A DNA stretch of 62,623 nucleotides from Chitinophagaceae bacterium (lineage in GTDB: Bacteria > Bacteroidota > Bacteroidia > Chitinophagales > Chitinophagaceae). Where the stretch lies: NCBI GenBank assembly GCA_947454715.1, contig CANGMZ010000004.1, positions 1 to 62,623 on the forward strand, in the 5' to 3' direction. Both the position numbers and the translations under genes were made by a program. This document shows, one piece after another, positions 29,016 through 37,770 of the stretch; the first letter of the stretch is position 1, and each line of letters opens with the position of its first letter. The notes under the pieces were generated by a model that saw only the letters and a program-made list of their open reading frames with translations, did no database searches and was not told the origin of the DNA.

Positions 29016-29630
29016 TTAGAATCTGTATCCCATTTTAAAGCCACTCTGTACAATACCCGTGATACCGTCGTTGTTACCACCAAGTCTGTTAAAGTAAGTA
29101 AAACCGAAACCGAAGTCTATACCCATATAAAAGTGAGGCGTTGGGTTAATATTCAGTGAGTTACTCACAATAATACCAAAAATGAATTTGCTCTGTGTAT
29201 TATAAGTATTGTAATCGTAGCTGTAACTAGTTTTTTCACCTGCACCTATTACCAAAGATGGTCCTATAGCATATTTTACGGTACCATAACTTGATGTTGG
29301 GTAAAATTTGATTCCAGGTGAAAAATATGCCATCGCATCCTGATGATTACCATTAGATGAATTGGTATTCAAATTGAACGTAACTATTACAGGTAAGTTG
29401 TAAGCAACAATACCTCCGTTATCAATCCCTTTTTCATAACTAAATGACAATCCGACACCATTTTCAGTAAACTGTATCGGAGCAAGAGATACTATATTTT
29501 TGCCTTTTGCAGCTATCGGAGAAGCAACTTCTGTAGTCGATGTTGTGGCGTTTTCAGTTGCAGACTGAGCGTTTGCAATACTGGCCAGTAATATAGGCAA
29601 TGTTGAAAGCAATACTATTTTTTTAATCAT
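29016..29630 (-). CDS. Outer-membrane beta-barrel-like protein, tandem paralogue A
   Basis: A 204-residue protein with a signal peptide (ASIANAQ). The body from VSLAPIQFTENGVGLSFSYE to GFKMGYRF is rich in alternating hydrophobic and aromatic strands and ends in Phe, typical of small outer-membrane barrels. Conserved family pieces include GIKFYPTSSYG, VKYAIGPSLVIGAGEK and MGIDFGFGFTY. The family is not one I can name. It is one of three tandem copies (also 29686 and 30582). A TAnnTTTG element just upstream suggests its own promoter. The function could be structural or transport, but nothing in the sequence decides. Confidence 0.72.
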   Translation of the reverse strand: MIKKIVLLSTLPILLASIANAQSATENATTSTTEVASPIAAKGKNIVSLAPIQFTENGVGLSFSYEKGIDNGGIVAYNLPVIVTFNLNTNSSNGNHQDAMAYFSPGIKFYPTSSYGTVKYAIGPSLVIGAGEKTSYSYDYNTYNTQSKFIFGIIVSNSLNINPTPHFYMGIDFGFGFTYFNRLGGNNDGITGIVQSGFKMGYRF

Positions 29631-29651
29631 ATTTATTAATTATTACCCGAG

Positions 29652-29659
29652 CAAATGTA
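29652..29659 (-). promoter_or_regulatory. Promoter -7 element of paralogue A
   Basis: It reads TACATTTG on the reverse strand and ends 22 nt before the ATG at 29630. It sits in the 55-bp gap between two paralogues, suggesting separate transcription of each. Confidence 0.5.
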
Positions 29660-29685
29660 TTTTAATATACTCTAACGTGACATTA

Positions 29686-30507
29686 TTAAAACCTGTATCC
29701 AAGCTTAAAACCACTTTGTGTGATACCTGTAATTCCCTGATTTGTACCTCCAAGTGTATTGATGTAAGTGAAACCGAAACCGAATTCCAGCCCCATGTAA
29801 AAATGAGGAGTTGGGTTAATGTTCAATGAATTATTAACCATTATACCTAAAAGGAATTTGCTTTGAGTTTGATAGGGAACAAACTGATATGACCCATAAG
29901 GCACATAGACATAAGTATCACCACCGGTTGTTTTTTCTCCTGCACCCAATACTAATGAAGGCCCAATTGCATATTTTACTCTACCATAGCTACTTGTAGG
30001 GTAAAATTTAATCCCAGGTGAAAAGTATACCATTCCATCCTGGTGTTTATTGTTAGCACTTTCCTGTGCATTGTTCAGATTAAATGTCGCAATTATTGGT
30101 AAAGAATAAGCTATAATACCAGACTTATCAATTCCCTGTTCAAAACTAAATGCGAAACCTACCCCATTTTCAGTAAAAGCAATTGGGGAAAATGCCAGAA
30201 TACTTTTACTCAATTTCATAGCATTACTCGCCCTTACCGGAGCTTCGTCCCTATAGTTGGCATTGTTATCATTAAAACGCTCCTCTACACCATTTTCATA
30301 TTTTATCTTATCTACCTCCGCCTTAGCCATGGTATATTCTGAATTATTATCGCCTCCCCATACCCTGTAGATAACATTATTGCCACTAACCGCTTTTACT
30401 TTGGCATTAATAATATTACCATTACTCAAGAAAATTTTATCCTGAGCAAAAGCACTTCCGGTTAGTATAAATAATGCGACAGAGGTCGCTATAGATTGGA
30501 TGTTCAT
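29686..30507 (-). CDS. Outer-membrane beta-barrel-like protein, tandem paralogue B with extra N-terminal domain
   Basis: A 273-residue paralogue of 29016 and 30582. The C-terminal 190 residues carry the same barrel pattern (SPIAFTENGVGFAFSFEQG, GIKFYPTSSYGRVKYAIG, MGLEFGFGFTY, GFKLGYRF). After its signal peptide it has an additional segment of about 60 residues (DKIFLSNGNIINAKV, NNVIYRVWGGDN, EVDKIKYENGVEERF). Such a piece, with a short motif IxLxxGxxIxAKV and a KIxYxNG end, resembles the small beta domain found in many uncharacterised Bacteroidota exported proteins. It probably sits in the periplasm, but this is inferred. Paralogues A and C lack it. Confidence 0.72.
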   Translation of the reverse strand: MNIQSIATSVALFILTGSAFAQDKIFLSNGNIINAKVKAVSGNNVIYRVWGGDNNSEYTMAKAEVDKIKYENGVEERFNDNNANYRDEAPVRASNAMKLSKSILAFSPIAFTENGVGFAFSFEQGIDKSGIIAYSLPIIATFNLNNAQESANNKHQDGMVYFSPGIKFYPTSSYGRVKYAIGPSLVLGAGEKTTGGDTYVYVPYGSYQFVPYQTQSKFLLGIMVNNSLNINPTPHFYMGLEFGFGFTYINTLGGTNQGITGITQSGFKLGYRF

Positions 30508-30581
30508 AATGTTTCAGATAATTTTATAAAGTACTACATATATTGTGCCAAAAATCTAAAGTGGCTAAACTTAGTAGCATA

Positions 30582-31235
30582 TCAAAGTCTATAACCCAAC
30601 TTGAAGCCACCCTGAGTAATGGCTGTTACTCCATTATTTCCACCTGCCAGTTTATCGATATAAGTAAACCCTAAACCAAATTCCAAACCAAGATAAAGAT
30701 GTTTCGTTGGTTGAAAATTGAGTGAATTATTGATCATCACACCCAATAAAAATCTATTTTGAACCTCACTATGCGGAGGGTAATAACTACTGAAATAATC
30801 ATAATAATAGTTCTTTTGTGTGCCCATCCCTAATACCAGAGATGGACCAATGGCATATTTTATCTTACCATAACAGGTGGTAGGATAAAATTTAAGCCCC
30901 GGCATCACATAAAACATAGGATCATTAGAATATTCACCACCAATATTTCTCGAGGGATTAAATGTGCCGACAACAGGCATATAGAAGTTTACTATACCAC
31001 CCGCATCAATATTATGTTCATAACTAATACCCAAGCCTACGCCATTTTCGGAAAACTGTATAGGCGCAATACTCCATACAATGTAATTATGCTTGATAGG
31101 TTTTGCTGTTTCATTAATATGCAAACCAGAAGGCAATGCAGTTTCTTTTGCATTATCATAGTCAGTTTGTTGTGCATAAGCAGCAACAGAGCAAAACACA
31201 GCACAGATGGCAATAGTCAATTGTTTAATACGCAT
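30582..31235 (-). CDS. Outer-membrane beta-barrel-like protein, tandem paralogue C
   Basis: A 217-residue member of the tandem family, with signal peptide (SVAAYAQ) and the barrel pattern WSIAPIQFSENGVGLGISYE, GLKFYPTTCYGKIKYAIG, LGLEFGLGFTY and GFKLGYRL. It is the most divergent of the three and ends in Leu rather than Phe. The loop before the QNRFLLGVMINNSLN strand is Tyr-rich (NYYYDYFSSYYPPHS), and the matching loops in A and B also vary. The variable piece is probably a surface loop and the rest the barrel. The three genes are separated by 55 and 74 bp and lie in the same orientation. Confidence 0.7.
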   Translation of the reverse strand: MRIKQLTIAICAVFCSVAAYAQQTDYDNAKETALPSGLHINETAKPIKHNYIVWSIAPIQFSENGVGLGISYEHNIDAGGIVNFYMPVVGTFNPSRNIGGEYSNDPMFYVMPGLKFYPTTCYGKIKYAIGPSLVLGMGTQKNYYYDYFSSYYPPHSEVQNRFLLGVMINNSLNFQPTKHLYLGLEFGLGFTYIDKLAGGNNGVTAITQGGFKLGYRL

Positions 31236-31355
31236 AAGTACATAATTTGAATATCAATAAACATACAACAATAATAACATTTCTAATAAATTCAATCACT
31301 ACTTAGTATACGCGATTAACACTAATCGGCAGCATCATGAATCAATAAAAAAAAC

Positions 31356-32564
31356 TTAGTAGCTAAATATGCCGTAAGGACTCTCAATAACTACTTCTTT
31401 TTTATCTGCATTCTCTACATAACCTGAGATTCTGGCATCAATATTAAAGCTTGCAGAAATAGCAATAATGCTCTCAGCTGTAGCTCTATCGGTAAATATC
31501 TCCAGTCGCTGTCCCATATTGAATACCTGATACATCTCTTTCCAGCTAGTCCCGGCAGATTCCTGAATCATGGTAAATAACGGAGGAACAGGTAATAAAT
31601 TGTTCTTAACTATACGCAATGGTGAAGGCAGATAATGCAGGCATTTACTTTGCCCGCCACCGCTGCAATGTATGATACCATGAATTGCATCAAAATGCTG
31701 CTCCAAAACCTTTAAAATAACAGGCGCATAAGTTCTGGTAGGCGACAACAACATTTTACCTACATCAAGACCTGTTTCAGTAGGATCTGTAAGTGAATAT
31801 TTGCCATTGTAAACAACAGAAGGTGGCAGATTGGGATCAACACTTTCCGGATAAAGGCGAGCATAATCATTTTTAAGCATTTCATGGCGGGCGCTGGTAA
31901 GGCCATTGCTACCCATACCACTGTTATACTCGTCTTCATAAGTAGCCTGACCATAACTTGCCAACGAGACAATAACATCTCCGGCTTTCATTTTTTCGGT
32001 AGTAACCAACTTATCTCTGCGCATACGACAAGCCATAGTACCATCAACTATTACTGTACGGACAACATCACCCACATCGGCAGTTTCACCACCCATGAGG
32101 TGAACTACAATACCATAATCATTCAGTCTGTCGAAATAAGATTGAGTACCATTAATTAACTCAGATATCACCTCCCCGGTAATCAGTTGCTTATTACGAC
32201 CAATTGTTGACGAATATGTAAACGGACCTGTTGCACCCACACAAAGCATATCGTCTATGTTCATAACAATAGAGTCAATAGCAATGCCTTTCCAAACGCT
32301 CATATCACCGGTTTGTTTCCAATACATATAAGCAAGAATAGATTTTGTACCGGCACCATCTGCATGCATAAGATTACAGAAAGCATCATCTCCACCCCAG
32401 TAATCAGGATAAATCTTGCAAAAAGCATTAGGAAAAAGGCCTTTATCGAGCTTTTCGATGGCTTTATGTACGTCTTCTTTCTGTGCGGAAACACCGCGTT
32501 GGTTATATCTGTTCAAAATATACGATTCAGACCCCAAAAGTAAACCTTTTGAATTTTGAAACAT
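31356..32564 (-). CDS. purM: Phosphoribosylformylglycinamidine cyclo-ligase (AIR synthetase)
   Basis: A 402-residue enzyme of purine synthesis that closes the imidazole ring of FGAM to give AIR, using ATP, in the cytoplasm. The first half has HADGAGTKSILAYMYWKQTGD, IDSIVMNIDDMLCVGA and HLMGGETADVGDVVRTV, the nucleotide and phosphate-binding loops of the PurM fold. GLTSARHEML and IHCSGGGQSKCLHYL complete the second domain. The protein is longer and more divergent than proteobacterial PurM (about 345), as in other Bacteroidota. It lies 92 bp beyond the stop of the nucleotide-sugar dehydratase gene, whose terminator intervenes, so it is probably transcribed alone. Confidence 0.88.
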   Translation of the reverse strand: MFQNSKGLLLGSESYILNRYNQRGVSAQKEDVHKAIEKLDKGLFPNAFCKIYPDYWGGDDAFCNLMHADGAGTKSILAYMYWKQTGDMSVWKGIAIDSIVMNIDDMLCVGATGPFTYSSTIGRNKQLITGEVISELINGTQSYFDRLNDYGIVVHLMGGETADVGDVVRTVIVDGTMACRMRRDKLVTTEKMKAGDVIVSLASYGQATYEDEYNSGMGSNGLTSARHEMLKNDYARLYPESVDPNLPPSVVYNGKYSLTDPTETGLDVGKMLLSPTRTYAPVILKVLEQHFDAIHGIIHCSGGGQSKCLHYLPSPLRIVKNNLLPVPPLFTMIQESAGTSWKEMYQVFNMGQRLEIFTDRATAESIIAISASFNIDARISGYVENADKKEVVIESPYGIFSY

Positions 32565-32608
32565 AAACTAAACTCATAAAGCCACAACTTTTATTGATAT
32601 AAAAACAA

Positions 32609-32633
32609 AAGTCCTCCGGCAAGCGAAGGACTT
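32609..32633 (-). terminator. Terminator of the CapD-like gene
   Basis: AAGTCCTCCG pairs with CGAAGGACTT with one mismatch/wobble and a 5-base loop. On the reverse strand a T-rich run follows. Confidence 0.82.
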
Positions 32634-32656
32634 CAAGAACCAATACATTACAAATA

Positions 32657-34567
32657 CTATTTTGCCTGATTAACCTTTTCATAAGCAACATTTGTGCTCA
32701 CGAACTCCGGTACCAGATCTTTCATCAGGTAAACCGTTTCCATGGTATAATGATTTTTGGCACAAGCGATGAGCTTTTCTACCCTTTTGCTGATGTCTGC
32801 AAAATTGTATTCACGTACATCGGCAATCAATATTTTTTCGTGGTAAGTCGGACGTGTATTTTCTGCATTATTGAGTAATTCCTCATACAACTTTTCACCT
32901 GGTCTTAATCCACTATATACAATCTGAATATCAACATCAGGCTCTTTACCTGCCAGTCTGATTACCTTCTTGGCCAAATCAGCAATTTTCACCGGCTTGC
33001 CCATATCAAAAACAAATATTTCACCACCTTGCCCCATAACACCTGCTTCGAGAACAAGTATACATGCTTCAGGAATAGTCATAAAGTAACGAGTGATTTC
33101 CGGGTGTGTTACGGTAATCGGCCCACCCTTTTCCAATTGTTTTTTGAAACGAGGAATAACAGAACCATTAGACCCCAGTACATTACCAAACCTTGTAGTA
33201 ACAAATTTAGTAATACGCTGAGTACCGTCTTCTTTTGCCAAATCGAGCATCGACCTGTAATAACTCTGTGTAAATATCTCTGCAATGCGCTTAGACGCCC
33301 CCATAATATTAGTAGGGTTCACTGCTTTATCTGTAGAGATCATTACAAATTTTTCAACGTCATTGGCAACTGATAATTCTGCAAGGTTTTTTGTGCCCAA
33401 CACATTATTCATTACTGCGATAGAAGGATTATCTTCCATCAATGGAACGTGCTTATATGCAGCTGCGTGAAACACAATCTGAGGGTTATACACCTCAAAC
33501 AAATGCTCCATTCGCTGCCTGTCGGTTATATCACCCAAATATGCTTTAATATTTGCATTCTTATATTTCTCCTGCACCTCGAGCATGAACTCATGCATTG
33601 GCGTTTCTGCCTGATCGCACAAGATGATTAATGAAGGACGATAATTTAATAACTGACGAACGAGCTCACTACCTATAGAACCTGCCGCACCTGTAACCAG
33701 TATCTTTTTGCCTTTAAGCTCCGTATAAATAGCTTCATTGTGAATCTTAATTACCTCACGCTCCAGCAAATCTTCAATATTAATATCCTGTAATTGCTGA
33801 GTGTCAAGTTTACCATTGAGCCAATCGCGCATTGCTGGCACCTGCTGAATGCGAATACCATAATGAAGACAATTATCTACAAGAGCATTCAGCTTCTCTT
33901 TTTCAATATTTTTGTTAACAAAAATAAGTAGATCAACACCCTCTTTCTTTAGCTTTTCGATATTGCTTTCTGAAGTAGTGTAAACTGGGATACCCTCTAC
34001 TAATTTACCATTTCCACTGAGCGAATCATCTAAGAAAGCCACCACCTGCATATCGCCATTCGGCAAGTTGTTCATTACATTTTTTATATGTAACCCATTG
34101 GCAGATGCATTGTAAACAACGACTTTTTTGCGCTGAACTTTTTCTCCTTCAGAGTAAAGTTTGTAAAACTGGAAGCAGTAACGAACAGCTAATCTGTAGG
34201 ATATAATAACAAAACTGGTTATAAAAAAGTTGATTGTTACTACCTGAAGTGTAAAGAAATTACCGGAATGAAAAATAAAAATATTAACAGCTAAATAGAA
34301 AAATGCAGCAATAGCGTTGACCATTACCAAACGTGAGGTATCTTCAATATTTGTGTAACGAACTATGCCTGCATAACTCTTGAATATATAAAACAGCGCA
34401 GCATTGACCAATAGCACAGCCGCCGTCATAGATTTTAAACCTATAACAACATGAGACCAAACAAAATTCATTTTCAGAGCACGCGCCAAAAAGAGACAAA
34501 AGCAAACTAAAAACAAATCAAGCAAAAAAACGAGCCACCTAGGCAGGATGCGTATTTTATATGCCAT
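32657..34567 (-). CDS. Membrane nucleotide-sugar dehydratase, CapD/FlaA1/PglF family
   Basis: A 636-residue protein. Four hydrophobic segments fill residues about 10-130, followed by a first CoA-binding-like Rossmann part (about 140-260). An SDR-extended dehydratase domain begins at VTGAAGSIGSELVRQL (near residue 290). The active-site pattern STDKAVNPTNIMGASKRIAE has Met in place of the usual Tyr of Y-x3-K, as in UDP-GlcNAc C4,6-dehydratases of the PglF/WbpM group. It probably makes a 4-keto-6-deoxy sugar for surface glycans at the inner membrane. No glycosyltransferases are beside it, so the polymer is unknown. A TAnnTTTG element lies upstream and a terminator follows. Confidence 0.88.
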   Translation of the reverse strand: MAYKIRILPRWLVFLLDLFLVCFCLFLARALKMNFVWSHVVIGLKSMTAAVLLVNAALFYIFKSYAGIVRYTNIEDTSRLVMVNAIAAFFYLAVNIFIFHSGNFFTLQVVTINFFITSFVIISYRLAVRYCFQFYKLYSEGEKVQRKKVVVYNASANGLHIKNVMNNLPNGDMQVVAFLDDSLSGNGKLVEGIPVYTTSESNIEKLKKEGVDLLIFVNKNIEKEKLNALVDNCLHYGIRIQQVPAMRDWLNGKLDTQQLQDINIEDLLEREVIKIHNEAIYTELKGKKILVTGAAGSIGSELVRQLLNYRPSLIILCDQAETPMHEFMLEVQEKYKNANIKAYLGDITDRQRMEHLFEVYNPQIVFHAAAYKHVPLMEDNPSIAVMNNVLGTKNLAELSVANDVEKFVMISTDKAVNPTNIMGASKRIAEIFTQSYYRSMLDLAKEDGTQRITKFVTTRFGNVLGSNGSVIPRFKKQLEKGGPITVTHPEITRYFMTIPEACILVLEAGVMGQGGEIFVFDMGKPVKIADLAKKVIRLAGKEPDVDIQIVYSGLRPGEKLYEELLNNAENTRPTYHEKILIADVREYNFADISKRVEKLIACAKNHYTMETVYLMKDLVPEFVSTNVAYEKVNQAK

Positions 34568-34629
34568 AATTAACTACATTGATTATTACACAAGCCATTT
34601 CACAAACAAGTAACAACTAAAAACTTAAA

Positions 34630-34637
34630 CAAAGATA
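34630..34637 (-). promoter_or_regulatory. Promoter -7 element of the CapD-like gene
   Basis: It reads TATCTTTG on the reverse strand, 63 nt before the start codon at 34567. It lies in the 297-bp AT-rich gap that also feeds the divergent receiver gene. Nothing else is recognised in that gap. Confidence 0.45.
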
Positions 34638-34864
34638 ATTCTAATAATTATTTGCCATAGGGATTTGGTTGAACATTAATAATAAAATCACAGAAGAAAA
34701 TAAAATAATGTATAAGTCACTACTAAATTACGTAAAATGTTTGAAAAATTATAACATACGTACATATATTATAATAATTAATAAATATTTTTATTACTAA
34801 TTAATTTAAATTTTTTTATGTTTCCAAAAATAACGAAATTTACGGCAATTAAAGATACTATAAT

Positions 34865-35236
34865 TTGCTGGAAGGTAAAAATATACTCATAGTTGATGAT
34901 AACAAACTAAACCAAAAGATCTTGATCTTTGTTTTAGAAAAGAACGGGGCTATTGTTAAAGCGGCAGATAACGGTTTGGAAGCAGTAGAGTGTGTATTAT
35001 TTCAGCGGTTTGATGCTATTGTGATGGATTTACAAATGCCGGAATTAGGTGGCTTGGAAGCATCAAGATATATAAAACATGAAATGGGGTTAGATATTCC
35101 AATAATCGGACTTACTGCAAACAATGTGGATGATGAGAAATCTGTATGGTCTGCTGCAGGAATGGACACATGTATTTCAAAGCCATTTGACCCACCTGTG
35201 CTTTGCGAATTGATAGCTCAATTAATAAAAAAATAA
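34865..35236 (+). CDS. Single-domain response regulator (receiver), TTG start
   Basis: A 123-residue receiver. The acidic pair is in ILIVDDNKLNQ, the phospho-Asp in AIVMDLQMPELGGLE, the Thr switch in IIGLTANN and the conserved Lys in CISKPFDPP. The sequence is most like the receiver of hybrid kinases. No ATG exists upstream: an in-frame stop lies at 34850-34852, and the first candidate is TTG at 34865 followed directly by the conserved LEGKNILIV. There is no DNA-binding domain. The HPt gene follows 7 bp later, so receiver and HPt probably form the middle part of a phosphorelay with a kinase encoded elsewhere. Confidence 0.85.
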   Translation: MLEGKNILIVDDNKLNQKILIFVLEKNGAIVKAADNGLEAVECVLFQRFDAIVMDLQMPELGGLEASRYIKHEMGLDIPIIGLTANNVDDEKSVWSAAGMDTCISKPFDPPVLCELIAQLIKK

Positions 35237-35243
35237 ATAAATT

Positions 35244-35594
35244 ATGCCAATACAACATCCTCTAATCGACCTTAGTTATATCAATGAAATATCTGGCGGA
35301 GACGAAGGGTATATTAATGAAGTAATAGGCATATTTATTGATACTATGGCTACCGGCATGCCCAAACTGGATGACCTGATCATGAATAGTGGCGACTACG
35401 AGGCTATACAACGGCAAGCTCACTTTTTGAAGTCATCAGCCGGAATCATAAAAATTGTCGGCGTTTATGACAGTTTGGTGAAGATAGATGCTCTGGCAAA
35501 ATTAAAAACCGGACTACCTGAAATCAAAGAAGCATTAAGCATTATTCACACAAACTACAATGAGACACTCCCGTATCTGAAGGGAGAGAAATAG
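35244..35594 (+). CDS. HPt (histidine phosphotransfer) protein
   Basis: A 116-residue all-helical protein. The phospho-accepting histidine is in RQAHFLKSSAGIIKIVG, equivalent to the H-x-L-K-G-S-A-G motif of HPt domains, with Ser for the first Gly. A preceding helix (DEGYINEVIGIFIDTMATGMPKL) and a following one (YDSLVKIDALAKL) complete the bundle. It shuttles phosphate between receivers. It is 7 bp after the receiver gene and ends before a 77-bp gap leading to an unrelated promoter. Free-standing HPt proteins serve multi-step relays, so the hybrid-kinase partner should be sought elsewhere. Confidence 0.85.
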   Translation: MPIQHPLIDLSYINEISGGDEGYINEVIGIFIDTMATGMPKLDDLIMNSGDYEAIQRQAHFLKSSAGIIKIVGVYDSLVKIDALAKLKTGLPEIKEALSIIHTNYNETLPYLKGEK

Positions 35595-35677
35595 TCAATA
35601 AATACTTAATACACTAATAAAATCACAATTAATTATATATCCGGCAATTCTCTTAGGGTTGTTGAGCATATATGTGT

Positions 35678-35685
35678 TACCTTTG
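35678..35685 (+). promoter_or_regulatory. Promoter -7 element (TACCTTTG) of the RluB-like gene
   Basis: A perfect match ending 28 nt before the ATG at 35714, with TTG at 35659-35661 as a poorly spaced -33. It overlaps an upstream in-frame ATG at 35672, so that ATG lies inside the promoter and cannot start translation of this transcript. Confidence 0.65.
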
Positions 35686-35713
35686 CACCCTCCAAAAAAA
35701 TAAGCGGATACTC

Positions 35714-37675
35714 ATGAATAATAAATCAGGAAAAGACAGCGGCAACAAGAACGGGTATAAACGCAAGGAGAGCGGTGCGCCTGATCAGGTATTTGGCGGT
35801 CCTAAAAAGTCGGGCTTCAGGAAACAGGAAAGTGACAGATCATTTTCTGACAGAGCTGCAAGTGGCGACGGAGACTCTGATAATATATGGAAACGTGCGA
35901 GCAAATCGGGCGGCAACAGAAAACCTTTCGCTAAAAAAGAAGGCGAAGGCGATACGGACAATATATGGAAGAGAGAAGGTAAAGGTGGCGGTAGAAATAA
36001 ATCGTTTTCCGGTGGCGATGACAACCGCGGTGGAAAAAAGAAAGCATACACAGATAGAAATAATGAAGTTGGGGGTAATAAAAAACGTTACAATTCGGGC
36101 GACAGTGTAAAAAGGTCATTCTCAAAAAGAGAGGATGATGGCACTGATAACAACTGGAAGAGAGATGATGGTGATGGTAAACGTCCATTCCCAAAAAGAG
36201 AACCGGGTAGCGAAGGTAACTGGCAAAAAGGTGATGCTGATGGCAAAAAACCTTTCCCTAAAAAAGAAAGAAGCACAGGTAGCTTTGGCGACAAAAAGCC
36301 TTTTGCTAAAAAAGACGGGGAAAGAAAACCTTTTGCTAAAAGAGATGGTGACAAGCCTTATGGCCGTAAACCTAACCGAGAAGAAGATAATACCTGGAAG
36401 AAAGATACAACTGATGGCGAAAAGAAGCCTTTCGCTAAAAAAGATACAGAAAAAACTGAAGGTCGTTGGGCAAAGGGAATTGATTACAGTGACAGAGGTA
36501 TGCCTAAAAAAGGTGGTGAGAAGCGCCTGATAAAGGAGAGCGACAAACCATTCTTTCAACGCGAAACACCGAAAGTTGAAGAAGAGAAAGATCCGATATT
36601 TGAAACACCGGATTTTGAAGGCTATGAAATAAACGACGAAATACTTGAAGAAAAAAGAAAGAACAGAAAACCACCTGTAAAAAAGGAGGACCCTAGCCGT
36701 GCTTTCAAAAAAGGAACCAACGAACCTATTTCTTCAAGATATGGTGACAAACCAAAGCCAAGATCTGCTGACGAAGAAAACAGAACACCTAAAAAACGTA
36801 CTGAAAAAAATGACGAAAAACGCCCGTTCAAAGGCGCTAACGTTAAACCATTCGACAGAAAATCAAAGCCTCCTGTAACCAACAATGTAGGTGAAGATGC
36901 GCCAAAAAAAAGACGTCGCAATGACGATGATGACTACGATGAAGAAGAAATAGATAAAGGACCGGAAGCTATGCCGCTAAATAAATACCTGGCACATAGT
37001 GGTGTATGCAGTCGCAGAGATGCTGCAGATCTGGTAAGAGAAGGTAAGGTAAAGCTGAATGACGTAGTTGTTACTGACCCGGGACATAAAGTAGGACCGG
37101 ATGATGTAGTAAAGTTCAATGAAAAGAAATTGACCATACAAAAAGGTATGGTTTATATACTACTGAACAAACCTAAGGATTACATTACTACCAATGAAGA
37201 CCCTCAAGGTCGTAAGACTGTGATGGACTTGCTGAATGGTGCAGATGCGGAAAGACTTTTCCCTGTTGGCCGTTTAGACAGAAACACAAGCGGATTATTG
37301 CTGATTACCAATGATGGCGACCTCACACAAAAGTTGGCACACCCATCATTTAAGGTAAAGAAGATATATCAGGTAACACTGGACAAACCTGTTACTAAAG
37401 CAGATTTCGATAAAATCTTGAACGGATTGGATTTGGAAGACGGTAAGGCTACCGTTGACGCCTTGGCTTATCTGGAAACAAAGAGTGAAATAGGAATAGA
37501 AATACATATTGGCAGGAACAGAATCGTCCGTCGCATATTTGAATCGCTAGGTTACGAAGTTGTGAAACTTGACAGAGTAATGTATGGTGGTTTAACAAAG
37601 AAGAATTTACCACGAGGCAAATGGCGCTATCTCAACGAGCGTGAGATAGTATTACTGAAACACTTTAAATCTTAA
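35714..37675 (+). CDS. rluB: rRNA pseudouridine synthase, RluB-like, with about 420-residue repetitive N-terminus
   Basis: A 653-residue protein from the ATG at 35714; an earlier ATG at 35672 is inside the promoter. The enzyme is the last 235 residues: S4 domain from MPLNKYLAHSGVCSRRDAAD (near 419), then VGRLDRNTSGLLLITNDG with catalytic D522, and IGRNRIVRRIFESLGYEVVKLDR. Length and motifs match RluB/RsuA, which modifies 23S rRNA position 2605 in E. coli (target inferred). The first 418 residues are disordered-looking and highly charged, with degenerate repeats such as TDNNWKRDDGDGKRPFPKRE and KKPFAKKDGE. Trp-Lys and Pro-Phe pairs recur. The extension may bind ribosomal RNA. A terminator follows at 37691. 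Confidence 0.87.
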   Translation: MNNKSGKDSGNKNGYKRKESGAPDQVFGGPKKSGFRKQESDRSFSDRAASGDGDSDNIWKRASKSGGNRKPFAKKEGEGDTDNIWKREGKGGGRNKSFSGGDDNRGGKKKAYTDRNNEVGGNKKRYNSGDSVKRSFSKREDDGTDNNWKRDDGDGKRPFPKREPGSEGNWQKGDADGKKPFPKKERSTGSFGDKKPFAKKDGERKPFAKRDGDKPYGRKPNREEDNTWKKDTTDGEKKPFAKKDTEKTEGRWAKGIDYSDRGMPKKGGEKRLIKESDKPFFQRETPKVEEEKDPIFETPDFEGYEINDEILEEKRKNRKPPVKKEDPSRAFKKGTNEPISSRYGDKPKPRSADEENRTPKKRTEKNDEKRPFKGANVKPFDRKSKPPVTNNVGEDAPKKRRRNDDDDYDEEEIDKGPEAMPLNKYLAHSGVCSRRDAADLVREGKVKLNDVVVTDPGHKVGPDDVVKFNEKKLTIQKGMVYILLNKPKDYITTNEDPQGRKTVMDLLNGADAERLFPVGRLDRNTSGLLLITNDGDLTQKLAHPSFKVKKIYQVTLDKPVTKADFDKILNGLDLEDGKATVDALAYLETKSEIGIEIHIGRNRIVRRIFESLGYEVVKLDRVMYGGLTKKNLPRGKWRYLNEREIVLLKHFKS

Positions 37676-37690
37676 GCAAACACAATATTG

Positions 37691-37728
37691 AAAGGTATAA
37701 AATGGGGCAACCAATTTTATACCTTTTT
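37691..37728 (+). terminator. Terminator after the RluB-like gene
   Basis: AAAGGTATAAAAT at 37691-37703 pairs with ATTTTATACCTTT at 37714-37726 and is followed by a T run. Confidence 0.88.
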
Positions 37729-37770
37729 TATTTTAGGTAACTTAGGCCACAAAATAACCGGAAAAATAAA

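Noticed and set aside
36122..36559. Possible CRISPR-like repetition in the RluB-like N-terminal coding region
   Set aside because: The repetition follows codons of a charged protein repeat, has irregular spacing and no spacer structure.
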